A stretch of 64,000 nt of DNA, from positions 2,523,251-2,587,250 of the forward strand of contig OZ037773.1 of NCBI GenBank assembly GCA_964035545.1, written 5' to 3'. This stretch comes from Bugula neritina (Eukaryota > Bryozoa > Gymnolaemata > Cheilostomatida > Bugulidae). The notes beneath the pieces are model-generated. The model was not told the origin of the DNA and did not search any database. It worked only from the letters and a program-made list of their open reading frames with translations. Position 1 is the first letter of the stretch. Each line of letters starts with the position of its first letter. The position numbers and the translations under genes were made by a program. Below, piece after piece: positions 38,401 to 50,700 of this stretch.

Positions 38401-41400
38401 AAATGCCAGCAAACAAAGAAATACAACATAGTACAGGCAGCACAAAAGTTGTTATAAGATTTAGCAGTGAGGCAGTGAAGGGTACCTAAAGAAACACAAT
38501 TTGACCAACTAAGCCCTTTGTGCTAATAAATGTGTAACTAGAAGGGACAGGATATGGCCTGGTTTTTGAAACTAAAATGTAGTAAGTTCACAGTTTTTTA
38601 AGTTCATAGGCATTTATTGGAACCAGCAATTCGTCAACTACTGCTTTTTCCAGCAATTTGGCTATCAGCTCCACCACGGGTGGGGGAGGAGTGAAATAGA
38701 TTGCAGGGTCTTTCTAAGTGCAAAGACACACCAAACGGATCTTCATATCAAACAACAAACTGCTAACACACACTCAAACTACACAACTGATTGGCTAATG
38801 TGAGGTGTCAGACAGGTGCCTGATTGGTTGATATTTATAAAGAAGTACCTGGCCATCATCAGCACTGGCGATGCTGGCCTTCTCTTCAATCACCCGCAAC
38901 GAGTCACCAGAGACATATATTATGGCCTGGACAACTCGCTGTCTCTTTTTATTTTTCTTACGAAAACTTAAACGTTGAGACTTCTTTGCGTTCTATAAAA
39001 TGAAAATGTGCGGAAGGTACAACAAATAGAATAACAACAGTCGTACAACATGGAAACAACCTCCTGCAAACTTCTAACACTTTTACCTCCAGTCTCCAAA
39101 GTATCAGTGGATAGTTGGAGTTGCCCACTCAAAGTTGGATACAGTGAGCTAGGGGTTTGAGTGGAGACGCACAGACAGAAGTGTTGGAAGTTTACAAGAA
39201 TACGGAGTAGAATTACCTTACTCATCTCATCCACCACTCTCAGTGCGTCACCAGACACATATAACACGGCTCTCTGGTATTTACCCTTGCATTGCTGAGA
39301 CACACAATATTATAATGTATGTATATATATGAGAGTAAAGATGCTTAGCTCTAGATTACTAGCAAATAGTAGTAATAATTTATATTTAAGGTGAAACTTG
39401 ACTGGGTGATAACCCTGAACACAGCCTACTTAGAAATATACATATAATACATTGGTTAGCTAATAGTTCACAAATAGTAATGTGTTAATATTAGCATTCT
39501 CATGCATAACTACCTATTTGTTTCCTAAATTTCCCAATAACTACAACGTGAAAATATGCATCCCTAAGTGAGAACAACTTCTCAGATATTTGATTCCATC
39601 AAAAAAAAGTTATCTTGTGAAGTCGCATTGATTTGGAATATTTTTATGCTAAAAGCATTTTAAAAAACTTGATAATTTCTTCTTTTACTGTGGCCAACAA
39701 GATTAGAAGAAAAACATCTATCATGAGCCACATAACTAATAAACAGTGTAACTACAACGTGGTCACTAACACACTCCATACTAGCACTACTTGACATATC
39801 ACAGGATAAACAAGGAGCGGTTTCTACGCTTCAGAGTGCAGAGAAAATATCAGTGATTTAGTTCATACCCTGTACTTGTTACACGTTAAATGCAATGCTA
39901 ACATTTGAACTACATTCAAGTTGCAAACACTAGTGCTATTGTAAAGTAACATCGAAATATTTTTTGTTATACAGAGGCAGTCTGTTACGTAGCTTTTATA
40001 GATGTTTTATTGTGTTTTAATAGATTAGATAAACTACTCACAGAATATGTAAACTAAACACCTCGGACACTTTAAAATATCATTCTCATCTCTACATCCT
40101 AAAGTCTAAACTAAGACTGTGGCAACAACACAAGTTGTTAATACAGCCTCAGTTTTATTAGTAAAAAACTAACATATTCTCATCTTACATTTGCATTTAA
40201 TAAATGAGAGATCTAAAGCTATTTTAGCAAGTTGTTGAGAAACTCAGGTTTTTACAATGGAAATGAACTTCTTAATTATATAATGATTTATATATTATAC
40301 AGGTGGGCATGATTTAGTAGCCTATATGACATAATACAGATAGACATACTTTAGTATATGGCACCATACAAGTATACAGGTGGAAACAAGCATTACCTGT
40401 CTCAGTATCTTGTGGGCTTCTTCACACACCTGCATGCCCCGAGACTCGAACACTTCAACACAGCCCAAGTACTACAAAGACACACAGCACACGGGATATA
40501 TAATACATCAACTTAGTTTCTTTGTGTTCCCTACACACAAATATTGAAACTTACTTCTATATGGTTTACAGTACAGCTGACAGTTATTGAACCCTGGTGC
40601 ACCAAGGCCGGTTTTGGAGTTATTTCCTTAAAAATGTTGGTCTATGGCAAAACTTTGAGCTGGAAAAATGACAACAATCTAGCAAGGATAAATTTCATTG
40701 TCTATTTGACAAGACTATTCACTGTGCATAATAACATTGAAAGTAGTTTTCTAAAGAGTGAATAACAAGTTTGGTATTGCACTTCTTTATTTACTCACAG
40801 AAACACCTTCCATTACATTACCAAGTTAAATTCAAAAAACAGCCTACAATCCTAGGAAATATTGACTAGATAGAGACAAATGAGTGTGAAAAACATAGTT
40901 TTAATGAATTGTCTGCCCTTACAACCTAACAGCTATTTTATCATACAGGAGCATTGAACAGACATAGAGGAGATAACTTTAGTTTGTATGCAAAGGGCTT
41001 GGTATAAAAACATGATGCTGAATGGACTATTGTTGACATAAGAATTGATTAGTGAAACAACATTATCAGTAGATAGACAATAAGATATGCGATATAATAC
41101 ACAGACAGGGGAGTAACTCACACCAATGCATATAGTTTACACGAATGTAACCTCAGTTGTTATAAAAAAGGAAAGTAAACATTTCATGTTGTGATTAGAG
41201 AGCTAGTAGCAGTTAACCTTCCAACTTGATGATTATTACACTATAAAATGCTATCAATTACAACCTCACTCATATATCGCACAGCTGAGTGCCAAATGGC
41301 ATACCAGAGTTGGCTAGGTTAACACATTGTTGCAAAATCTCAACTAAATGTCATATTAAATGACTACAATCCTTGCCTTCATGAAATGCCCAGGAAGAAT

Positions 41401-42806
41401 GTTAGCTACACCCTTAGAGCCCACTGCACACAGAGCTTGTTATGTAACACTTGCAGCTGACGTATCTACTTGAATGTTCAATGAACTGTGGTAGATACCG
41501 TAATACTACACTGTTACACTGTGGTAGACACTGTAACACTACACTGTTACACTGTAGTAGACACTGTAACACTACAATGTTACACTGTCGTAGACACTGT
41601 AACACTACAATGTTACACTGTAGTAGACACTGTAACACTACAATGTTACACTGTAGTAGACACTGTAACACTACAATGTTACACTGTAGAACATACTGTA
41701 ACACTACAACCATGCACTTTAGTGTACAATGTAACGCTACAATCTTGCACTGCAGTACATACTGTAACACTACAAACTTACATTGTGGTTGCTACTGTAA
41801 AGGTTTGTTTATACATCCAATTAAAAAAGTTTTAGAGGATTTCACTTTATAGCTCTACTGAAACTAGTTGAAATCGAATTGATGCAGTAGAAGACTTTTC
41901 AATAGTGAAACATGACTCCCTTAATCTCTATTTGATGCCCTTCCAAACCGTAATGTATCCCCAAACTCGATAGGATAAAACTGACAATTGAGAACTGGAG
42001 CTGATATTACAGAATTTGAAGCTTTTACTAGACTCGCTGCAGTTTTATTCAAGTCTTCTAAACGGCAAAGTGATAATTAAATACCTACAAGGATTTATCC
42101 TTCCCTTTGACTATTATCCTAAAATCCCAGGGAAAGTTATCACAAGACACTAAATTTGACGAGTGGTTTGGCAAAGTAAAAATGTAAAACTTTAAACTGA
42201 AAATCGTGAAGGTACAAACGAATTTCAACCCTAAAATCTCGCTACAAGATATGAAACCCTAATACTGGGCTCTGCACTATTGTTTGATTCAGCTTGGACA
42301 CCTGTGATCTAGAATGATCTGGAATGACTCACATCAGAAGACGCAAAATAGCAGACAAATATCCCCAGTACTCTCATGTTTATAACAAACATAAACATTA
42401 ATTCTACAGTTGAGACAGATATTGCTGCCCTATTAGAGTCAGCATGTGAAATCACAATGCTAGGTGAAATCCTCACCTCACCTATCTCCCCTGTCCTGTT
42501 CAGGTGAAATATTCATATTGAGATTTAGTAATAACTAAACTGACACTAGCAGCTGTTGACTCATGCTTGAGTGTGATAACCTTTTACACTGCTATACTAA
42601 CCTGATACACCAATACACTAACCTATTGTACTGAAATAGCCCTACTAAATCAGTAGATAAAATCTACAAACCTTGACCTGGAAGCTACAAGTTCCCTCTC
42701 TCACTTTTCGCTCATCCTCTTGCCATTGATGTGGCTTTGCGGACTCGGTTTCCTTTCTCTTCTTTTTCCGAGACCGAAAACTTAGCGTTCTTCTCAGTTT
42801 ATCCAT
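32419..42806 (-). CDS. numb: Numb, PTB-domain endocytic adaptor and Notch inhibitor
   Basis: Membrane-associated cell-fate determinant. Exons (minus): 42806-42672, 40471-40397, then either 39294-39217 or 38992-38849, 38145-38005, 36853-36745, 36401-36191, 34611-34478, 34210-34010, 33694-33487, 32737-32419. With the first alternative it has 536 residues, with the second 558 (fly Numb about 556). The start [18 protein letters not shown] matches the basic Numb N-terminus with its aPKC site. The PTB domain (about 27-165) includes [36 protein letters not shown] and [15 protein letters not shown]. Conserved phosphosites follow: SRLGSFR (Ser186), RQGSF (Ser241) and [14 protein letters not shown] (Ser260). 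NPW is at 378 and NPF at 491 and 506, the latter being EH-domain ligands; the protein ends FNKEFELKM, like other Numbs. All introns are GT-AG except the last, which fits AG|GCGAGT. No DPF motif is present. Confidence 0.95.
35755..35885. repeat. 27-bp minisatellite in a numb intron
   Basis: Five units of about 27 bp, GAGCTCAGTCTAATGTGTGC plus ATGAGGA. It lies in the intron between numb exons ending at 36191 and starting at 34611, which otherwise shows nothing coding. Confidence 0.85.
36511..36720. promoter_or_regulatory. Degenerate repeat with four perfect AP-1 sites
   Basis: Irregular units close to AGTGACTCATTAGTATC recur for about 210 bp in a numb intron, ending 25 bp from the splice donor of the 36853-36745 exon. 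Perfect TGACTCA sites lie at 36520-36526, 36554-36560, 36647-36653 and 36664-36670. Several one-mismatch variants lie between them. Whether AP-1 binds is unknown; the sites may be a by-product of repeat expansion. Confidence 0.45.
37196..37505. repeat. Cluster of GATTGGC/GCCAATC motifs in a numb intron
   Basis: Within 300 bp there are about six CCAAT-type motifs in both orientations (TTAGCCAATCAC, GACCAATCAG, TGATTGGCCAGTTC, TGATTGGCTAATTC, GGATTGGCCAGTTG). Two more lie at 38788 and 38820. The surrounding words (CCAGTTCAAACTGAAC, CTAATTCAAAGC) are related, so these are diverged copies of one 25-35 bp unit. Confidence 0.5.
37735..37815. repeat. GAGCTAAAAATAGAACACA tandem repeat
   Basis: Three diverged copies of a roughly 28-bp unit in the same numb intron. 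Confidence 0.7.
38150..38300. repeat. AT-rich tandem repeat between PTB exons of numb
   Basis: Three to four copies of a unit containing ATATAGTAATATAATCATAT plus ACTCAG, just upstream (in transcript sense) of the exon starting at 38145. Confidence 0.8.
38849..38992 (-). CDS. numb: numb PTB alternative exon B (long, with basic insert)
   Basis: 48 codons, phase 0 at both ends, acceptor TTTTATAG and donor CAG|GTACTT. The segment [19 protein letters not shown] is a paralogue of exon A ([16 protein letters not shown]). It is preceded by [18 protein letters not shown], a basic insert where vertebrate Numb also has a splice-variable PTB insert, and followed by the extra loop [11 protein letters not shown]. 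Only one of A or B can supply this beta-strand in a PTB fold, so mutually exclusive splicing is inferred. The A-B intron is only 224 bp. Confidence 0.88.
39217..39294 (-). CDS. numb: numb PTB alternative exon A (short)
   Basis: 26 codons, phase 0 at both ends, acceptor GTCTCAG and donor AAG|GTAATT. It reads [20 protein letters not shown] then VDEMSK, matching the Numb PTB strand AVLWVSADGLRVVDE. Joined to the exon starting at 38145 it gives [16 protein letters not shown], the usual spacing of Numb. Confidence 0.9.
41465..41795. repeat. 33-bp minisatellite in numb intron 1
   Basis: About nine copies of a 33-bp unit containing GACACTGTAACACTACAATG. Because 33 is a multiple of three, several frames stay open on both strands; these are not genes. 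The rest of intron 1 (40472-42671) shows no exon. Confidence 0.9.
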
Positions 42807-45800
42807 TTTTTCACTTATTGAAATATGCCTTTACTAGAAAGCATCACCACAAGCACTAAAACAGTCCCAGATATCACAGTTCAGGTGAAAATAATACAGA
42901 CACAGGTGTGTTATGGAATGCTACACACGATAATATAATAATTATAATAAATATTAAAGTACTAAACTGACACCAGTTTAATATGTAGTACAATCAGTAA
43001 GAGATTTTTCTCAGCTGATAAGTTAGCAAAGAAGGTTTCAGTTCATATAGACCACCATCAATATATTCTACTTAGACGACCCCCAACTGGAGGACTTCCA
43101 GGTTATTTAAAAACATTAGGAATTAAAAAAATTAATATTTGATGCCAAGTTACATTTATTTTGGTTTCGTGTGCACAGGTGTCTAATTGAAGCCATGCAT
43201 AGGTGTATAACTGAGGCCATATGCATAATATGATTCTTTGAAGCCATTGCTCTAACAGTTTACTGAAGTCATTATCCATAAGATGCCTAATTTTTTAAAA
43301 ATATTATCATATAATTCTTTAGACTATTCTTCTATATTACATTCATTCAATTTCAAAGTTTAAAATAGTCAAATATATTTAAATATCATCTGCACATATA
43401 TTTGATAGCAATATTTGAGGTCGTCTATCTGGAATGACACCAAAGAAAGACATTTCAGAAGGTGAGCTTCAATTACCAATGAAAAACAGCCCAGATATAG
43501 AAATCCACTGAAACTTTGTAAATAAATGTTTCTTTATCCACCTAATGACTCAGGTTGCTGAGTCACCTATTATTATAGCATAAATATGTTTACGAGAACA
43601 ATATCTTTTGACTATATTTACAAGCCTTTGGCCCACCAAGAGGGTAAATGTTACAAATATTTGCATTACCTAATAAAACTGTATCAACTTAGTAATTACA
43701 GGTTGAGTAACTTTAAATTATTGGTTAACAAAGCTAACATTTAGCACATTTCACTCACAGTAGTATAGCATTAGTTCACTCACTAGATTATTGACACCTT
43801 GGGGCACCTTAATAAACTTTCTCAACTAGCTTTAGATTATATTGAAATAATGAGTTGAAATGATTCTGAGACTAATATTACTTTATGTTTGAGTAATAAT
43901 ATTCTTCACCAACAGGCTGTAACAACCAATGATGATATGGGCATGACTATTAACATGAACGACTGGCCACAAAATTCACTAACTTGTTAAATTTTTGCTA
44001 ATGTAGCAGTGCATTAGTAGTGTTACCATTTCATAATTATAACTTGGACTGCCAGCATATTATTGGAAATGATTTTTTTAATTAGAAGTGTCAGATATGG
44101 AGCATAAAACAATTTAAATACCTAATTCTATCATTATGACTGATACATTACAAGTCTGATTGGAACTATGATGGAAAATTTAAAGCTTGTAACTCTTTAT
44201 TTCACTAGAAGAAAATCATCTACCATTCATATGTTCACAAGCAATAAAAAAGGAGAAGCCATTACTGTTACTTACTATAGTAGGAATAATTAAAGTATTA
44301 CCTAATAACACTAATAATCTCTACGATAATACAGCTTTACGCCTGAGTATCAGTATGACTTTGACTACCGTCGTCCTAGATCAAGTTCTATAAGGACCAT
44401 GAGTATGACTATGACTGTGACTATGGGTATTACAATCAGTACTGCATTAATATATATCAAAAAGTATTAATTTATAATTAGTGATATTGTCTATTACTTC
44501 ATCACTTTATAGCAGTACGACCTATTGGTTATCATTTAAAGTAAAGGCAGTGAGTCAGCGGACAATCACAATGTATGTGTAAATTACTCAATGTCAAGCT
44601 AAAAAGTCAATAATCATTTGATACCCAATGGAAATGTGGATAATTGAAAATAAAAGTGAATAAGAGTTTGAGCATCAGCATGACGGTTATTCCTTAAAGT
44701 TAACAAGTCTAACTAATACTAAAATTTATGAGTTATAACTATCACATCAATATAAGACATAAGATTAATAATTATAATAATAATATTATTATTAGTATAA
44801 AGCTAAGTACCACTATTACCAGTAGTAGTACTACTACTCCTAGTCATACTACTACAGTACTAGTAGTAACACTGTGACTGTTACCAACAGTAATACTAAC
44901 AGTTAAATTTAATGTTATAGTTATACTTAATTTTAGTACTATTGGTATTAGTATGACTATGAGTATCACTACCCCTATCAATTATCACTATCAGAATGAG
45001 AATCACTATGGCTATCAGTATCACTATCACTATGAGACTCGGACTGACTCTGAGTATCAGTGTCACTGTCAGTATCACTCTATCAGCATCACCAATAAAA
45101 CCGCACAGATATAACTATAACTATTCTGATTCTCATCATGATCATCATTATGATGATGATAATCACTTTGAGTGTGACTTTAACTTTAAGTTTATGATAT
45201 ATCATTATCATAATGATTATCATTATCATAGAATTAGACATCAAATTAAATCAATATGAATATATTTATGATATCCATTATGATTATGATTATCACTTTA
45301 TCATTATGATTATGATTTAGATTATCATTATGGCACCAGTATTTAATTTTAGTTTTACTATTAGTATTACTATTACTCTATTAGTATTAGTATTACTATT
45401 AGTATTACTTACTCTTACTCTTAGTATTACTATTATAATTACTATTACATTTACTGAGTATAAGTATTAGTATTTATTTTTAATTTAAATTTTAGTCTTT
45501 TGAATTGGGTTCAGAGTAAAACTAGGTCATATTGATATTGATAATAATAGTTAGCCGAATTCAATGGTAAGATATCATCACAAACAATATTATTGAAATT
45601 ACAGTCATTAAAAAATTCACTTGACACTAACGCCATTGCCTATTAACTTACGCTTGCGACTAGTGATTAGCTCAACGTAATACTAATAATTATTGTCATT
45701 GAAAAAGTAGTTGACCTAGTTTACCTGTAGCCTCCTACTGGGATTGGCATCGAGTCGAATTAGGCCATGTTGGTGACAACGACCACTCGAGTTTTTCATT

Positions 45801-47780
45801 CCATTACACATACTATACAAGAGTTGTCTTCTTTTAAAACATGCTTTTAACCTACGTTTTTATTAATATAATCTATCCGATAGCGTTGTATATACCCCCA
45901 GTTTATACATCGACACTGTTGAGGGGATCCCTTGCTTAGACACTGACAGCTACTCGTACAATAATATTTATCATGCAACTATTGCACATAAATTAAATAT
46001 ATCAATAATCATAATGATTTATGATAATTACAATCATTAATGATTATAATTAGGATTTAGATTATCATTATTAGTATCATTATGAGTATGACATTGATCA
46101 TCACAGGCACTATCACTATGAGTATGACCCAGTAATTTATACTGCCGTCATTCAGCTGACTCTCATCACAGTCAGTGTCACTGTCAGTGTCACTGCCCCG
46201 TCCGTGTGTGAGTGTCACTCATCATGATCATCATCATGGTCATAAGTCATGACTGACTGATCATGATGAGTGATTACTCAGACTAAGACTGTCTCATTCT
46301 GATTCTCATGATGATGATAATTCCATGATAATAAATTCATATCCTAATACTAATAGTATAAGTATTACTGTAAGAGTAATTCATATTGGATTTGATTCCC
46401 AAAATATTAAAATAAAGATGTGACTCAGACTATGGGTGTCAGAGTTACGGTTAGTCATTAGGCTACTCATTAGTCATTAGTGCAAGTCACCAAGCAACTG
46501 CCTTTGTGTGATTAACTCAGTCTTATAGTTAAATAAGTTATATTTATACTCATGAGTCATGGTAGAACTTACTGGCACTAATAATAATATTCATATTCAC
46601 ACTGGTGGTGACACTCAAGTCATCTGTAGATAATCATAATGAAACTAACACTAATACTGATAGTGAGTGATGCTGATAGTGATAGTCATAGTCATGATGA
46701 TGATTATTCATTATATAATTTATAATATTGATAATAATATAAATATTCATATTCTGATTATTCATATTCATATTGAGATAGTCACCACTCTAATGACTCA
46801 GACTGTGATATAGTCATATACTTATAGTTACTAGTGATAGTGATTGCTTGAATGGGTGGTTTCTGTTATTGATGTTATATTTATTGTTAGGACTATGGTT
46901 TTATGAATATATCACTATCTGTGCCAGTAACAAGTAACCTAATCACTGCTAATTTTGTACTTTATGAGAGTGAGTCAGTATTCTCTAACCACCCTAAGTT
47001 AAAATTCAGTCAGTCCTCAAATTTTATCAATGTTATTTACATCAATGTTGAAAGTAGTGATATTGTAATTGTGTTTGAGTATGGCGTTTATAAATATATT
47101 TAAATATTGGTGTTGCTTTAAGCATATGTAACAGCAATTGATATATTTTAATCTCGCTAATTTTGATTTTGACATTCACATTGACGTAGCTATTATGAGT
47201 GTCATTTACTCATTGTAATCTACTTATTCCTAATAATAACAGTAGTTAAATTTATACAGGATTGAGCATTAGCATTTACTTTGTAATTGGCCTTGAGTTT
47301 AAAGCATTTTAAATCTATATACTTTGTTTAATACATTGTGTTAGGCCTACACTCACATAAATCTTTAAATAACTTACCTACAGTCACTGAGTGTTAAACT
47401 CAAACTGAACCTATAGTTGTTTCTATAAAGTGCTTTTTTGTTTAAACATAAAACTGGAAATTCTTAGCTGTAATATGCATTGAACACCAGAAAATGACAG
47501 TGGTGAGTAATTATTGATATACTTCTAGCTTTACACTTTAATTGTTGACCTTTTTATTCATATTATTGTAAATAAGTAAAGCGGATACTTTTAGCTGGTA
47601 TTATAATATCTATTTTATGTTCTATTATGTTACAACAATGAGATTATGGGGTTGCTAGCTGGAGAAGCAAATGCCATCATAAATGAGAAGGGAAAGGCCT
47701 GTTGTTAATTAGCTGTGGTTATCACTATGTTTGATAGGTAACCTCTAGATGTGCAATAAAGGACTTGTAGAGTAATCCAA
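42807..47780. other. Divergent intergenic region between numb and kanadaptin
   Basis: About 5 kb with no recognised exon. From about 44300 to 46850 it is cryptically simple: scrambled words such as TATCACTATGAGTATCAG, ATTAGTATTACTATTAG and CATCATGATGATGAT, on both strands. Promoters of both flanking genes must lie here or in unseen 5' UTR exons. One short open piece (ATG at 43433, donor GAAG|GTGAGC) has no partner. Confidence 0.5.
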
Positions 47781-50700
47781 ATGGCTGAAGTTATGGATGT
47801 TCAACCTACTGTCACTGCTGTGGATCTGCCCAATGTTGAAAGTGATGGTATGGTGACAACATGTTACTGATCTCTTGCATCTCATTTATATTTCACTTAA
47901 ATGTGACTAATTTTAATAGAAGTTATGAGTCTTTGTTTTATCCTGAAACCTAATTCCTATTGATGAAAGTTTGTTGCTTTTCTTGGTAAGAGTCTGCATT
48001 TTAGGGATGTTTATTCTAAGTACCTCTAATTATTTCAATTGTAATTTTTATTATAAACTTCTTTTATTATTCTTATCATAATTTTTCTAAAAGTGGAAAT
48101 AGGTTTTGCAACAATAACCTAAAAATGAGCATCATTTAAATAGAATGGGGAAATTTTATTGACAGTTGCGCTGAAACTCAAGCAATGAATTTGTTCCAGT
48201 TACTATGAAACATATTTTCATGTGTTCAGTAATTTATATAAAAACTTATGAGGGCTTATAATCGCCATCTCTGTGAGAACCCTTGATGGAGATGGTTTTT
48301 TCAAGGACTTGCTTTCTGTTGTGACACAGGAGTAGTTATGATTGGATGCTCTTCTTAACATCACCAATAGTCTTTACTGGTGTTCAAACCACTGACCTCT
48401 TGTTTACTAAGCCAGGCTCTAACCACATGGATGTATCCAGTAGCTTATGTATTCATCAGAATTGTTGATCAGAAATGACCTTTATTCACTTGGTTGTGTT
48501 TGAGTTCAATAAAAACGTCAATTGACTTTTCACCCAGTGTGTGTCCCAGTAGTCTATAATGCGACATAATTCTAGTAGTTCTAATTAATTTAGACCTGAA
48601 TTATTTATCCAATAAGTTGACAGTTTGATGTGTTGTTTTGTTCTAATATCAGTAATGCATTTTAACCAATTGTTTATAAATATAGGTACTACACAAATTA
48701 CTTCAACTTCTGTCCAATAATCTCAAATCTTTGTTTTTTCATTCCTTTCACTCTCAGGATTTAAAGCTCCAAGCCTGCCTTCCCTTAATAAGTCTAACTC
48801 CGAGGTTGAAGTGAAATCATCAAATAATGACCAAAAGCCGTCGGAGAGAAAATCTGTTCCCACTTCCAAGGATAAAGGGGCGTTAAAGTCACCCGCTGAA
48901 AACCTCAAACCTGTGCCACCCCTCCCATACAAGGGTAGGTCATCTTAAAAGTTGTCTTCTCTATTTGTTTGAGTACATTTATTGCTAGCATTTTGTATTG
49001 ATATTTCAACATTATCTTTGTAATGCCATTATCTTGTTGTATAAACAAATCTAAAAAAGTACATTATTATTCAACATTCCTTTGTGGCATAAAATTGAAG
49101 CAAACACGCTCTGACATTGATGTGATTAATGTGTTTAGTGTTTATAGCTTAGATTGTTTATGCAGCTATTTATATAACATAGATTTATATAGCAGTCATA
49201 GTTGGCAGTTATATTGAACTTTTACAAAATTTGTTTTTGCAAAGTTATGGCATAAATCACATATGTGTTGGCATAGAATGTAAGCTTTTTACTAAAAATT
49301 AAAGTATTGAGGTTATGGCAGTTCTATGAAGCTAAACAACTAGCAAATAAGCTTGAAAAGTTTCCCAAGGCAGACAACTCCCAATTCCTAACATTTTTTA
49401 ACTCGATATGCAAATTTTTCATGCTTCATTTTCTCTCTCTCTGGAAAAAGTCCTTTCCTAGTACATTGATGTTTCTTATTTTCCCCTACGATGATCTCAA
49501 AACTTTCGCCTTTTGGCAACCAACGATGATCATGTAATTGGTTTGAAAATAAAACTCGCACAAGTTTATAGTTGCCATCCCTGTGGGAAACCCCCTGATG
49601 AAAGGTTTTTTTTGTTGAATAGACCCTTTTCAGAGGTCCCCCCCCCCCCCCCCCCCCCCCCGATGTCCCCCCTTACAATTAAGAGTTGTGGTCTCCCAAA
49701 ATGAAATTTGTTGAGCAAAATAGGCTTAAACTCATTTTTGTGGTTTTGGTTACTGAGCAAAGCTGAAGTGCCAGATTAACATTGCCCAGTAACCAAAACC
49801 ACATAAATGCTTTCAGGATTCTTTCTGTCAAAATTATCTTTGAAGAAATATTTTTAAAGTTTTTTTCGAACTGCTAATCTGTGTGCTTATACCAAAATAT
49901 CTATCTCCTAAAATAACAATTCTATAGCATAATTAGAATTCTAAGTAGCAGCCAAACTTTAAATTTTCAATGAGTTTGCTCTTTATACAAAGGTTCAACC
50001 TATTCCCTGTAGGAGACCACAACTCTTAATTGTAAAGGGGATATTAGGGACCTCTGAAAATGGTCTATTGGGTTAAGTACTTCTTCATCTATGTGGCACA
50101 GGAGCAACTATGACTGGATACTTTTCCCAACATCACCAATGGCCTTTGTTGGGGTTCGAACCCATGATTTCGTGTTTGCTAGGCAAATGCTCTAACCCGT
50201 AGACCATGCCTCTTTCCTGTAGTTGATTTTAAAAAAAATTAATGAAATAAGAATTGTTTTTGTACTGAAATTATGCATAGAAAGTTTCTCAATGATTTTT
50301 CTATATTCTTGTGATATTCTTGGGTACTTTCTAGAACCTACGTGGAGTGGAACATGTTCCCACAAGTATACTGTAGAGGTCATTAAGAATGGAGTGTCTG
50401 TTAGTGAAATAGCATTGAGCTCTAAACCTTTCTGGGTGGTTGGAAGACTACCACAGTGTGACGTATCAATGGAGCACCCCAGTCTGTCTCGCTATCACGC
50501 AGTTATACAGTTCTGCGCCATCCCAACCGATAAGTATCATGTGAGTGAGTCATGTCTCATGTCGAGTGATACGTAACGTTTATCTTGAGTGTTAATATTC
50601 TGATTTTGGGGTGACTCTGTTTATATACAACTTATAGTGTTGTGGGAAAGAGCAAACAACCCCCAACACTTTTACTGAAGACATTTTGTAGAAGGTGTTC

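Noticed and set aside
41414-41852. Cys-rich and HCNTT-repeat open frames on both strands
   Set aside because: They are readings of the 33-bp minisatellite in numb intron 1; several frames are open at once, which argues against selection.
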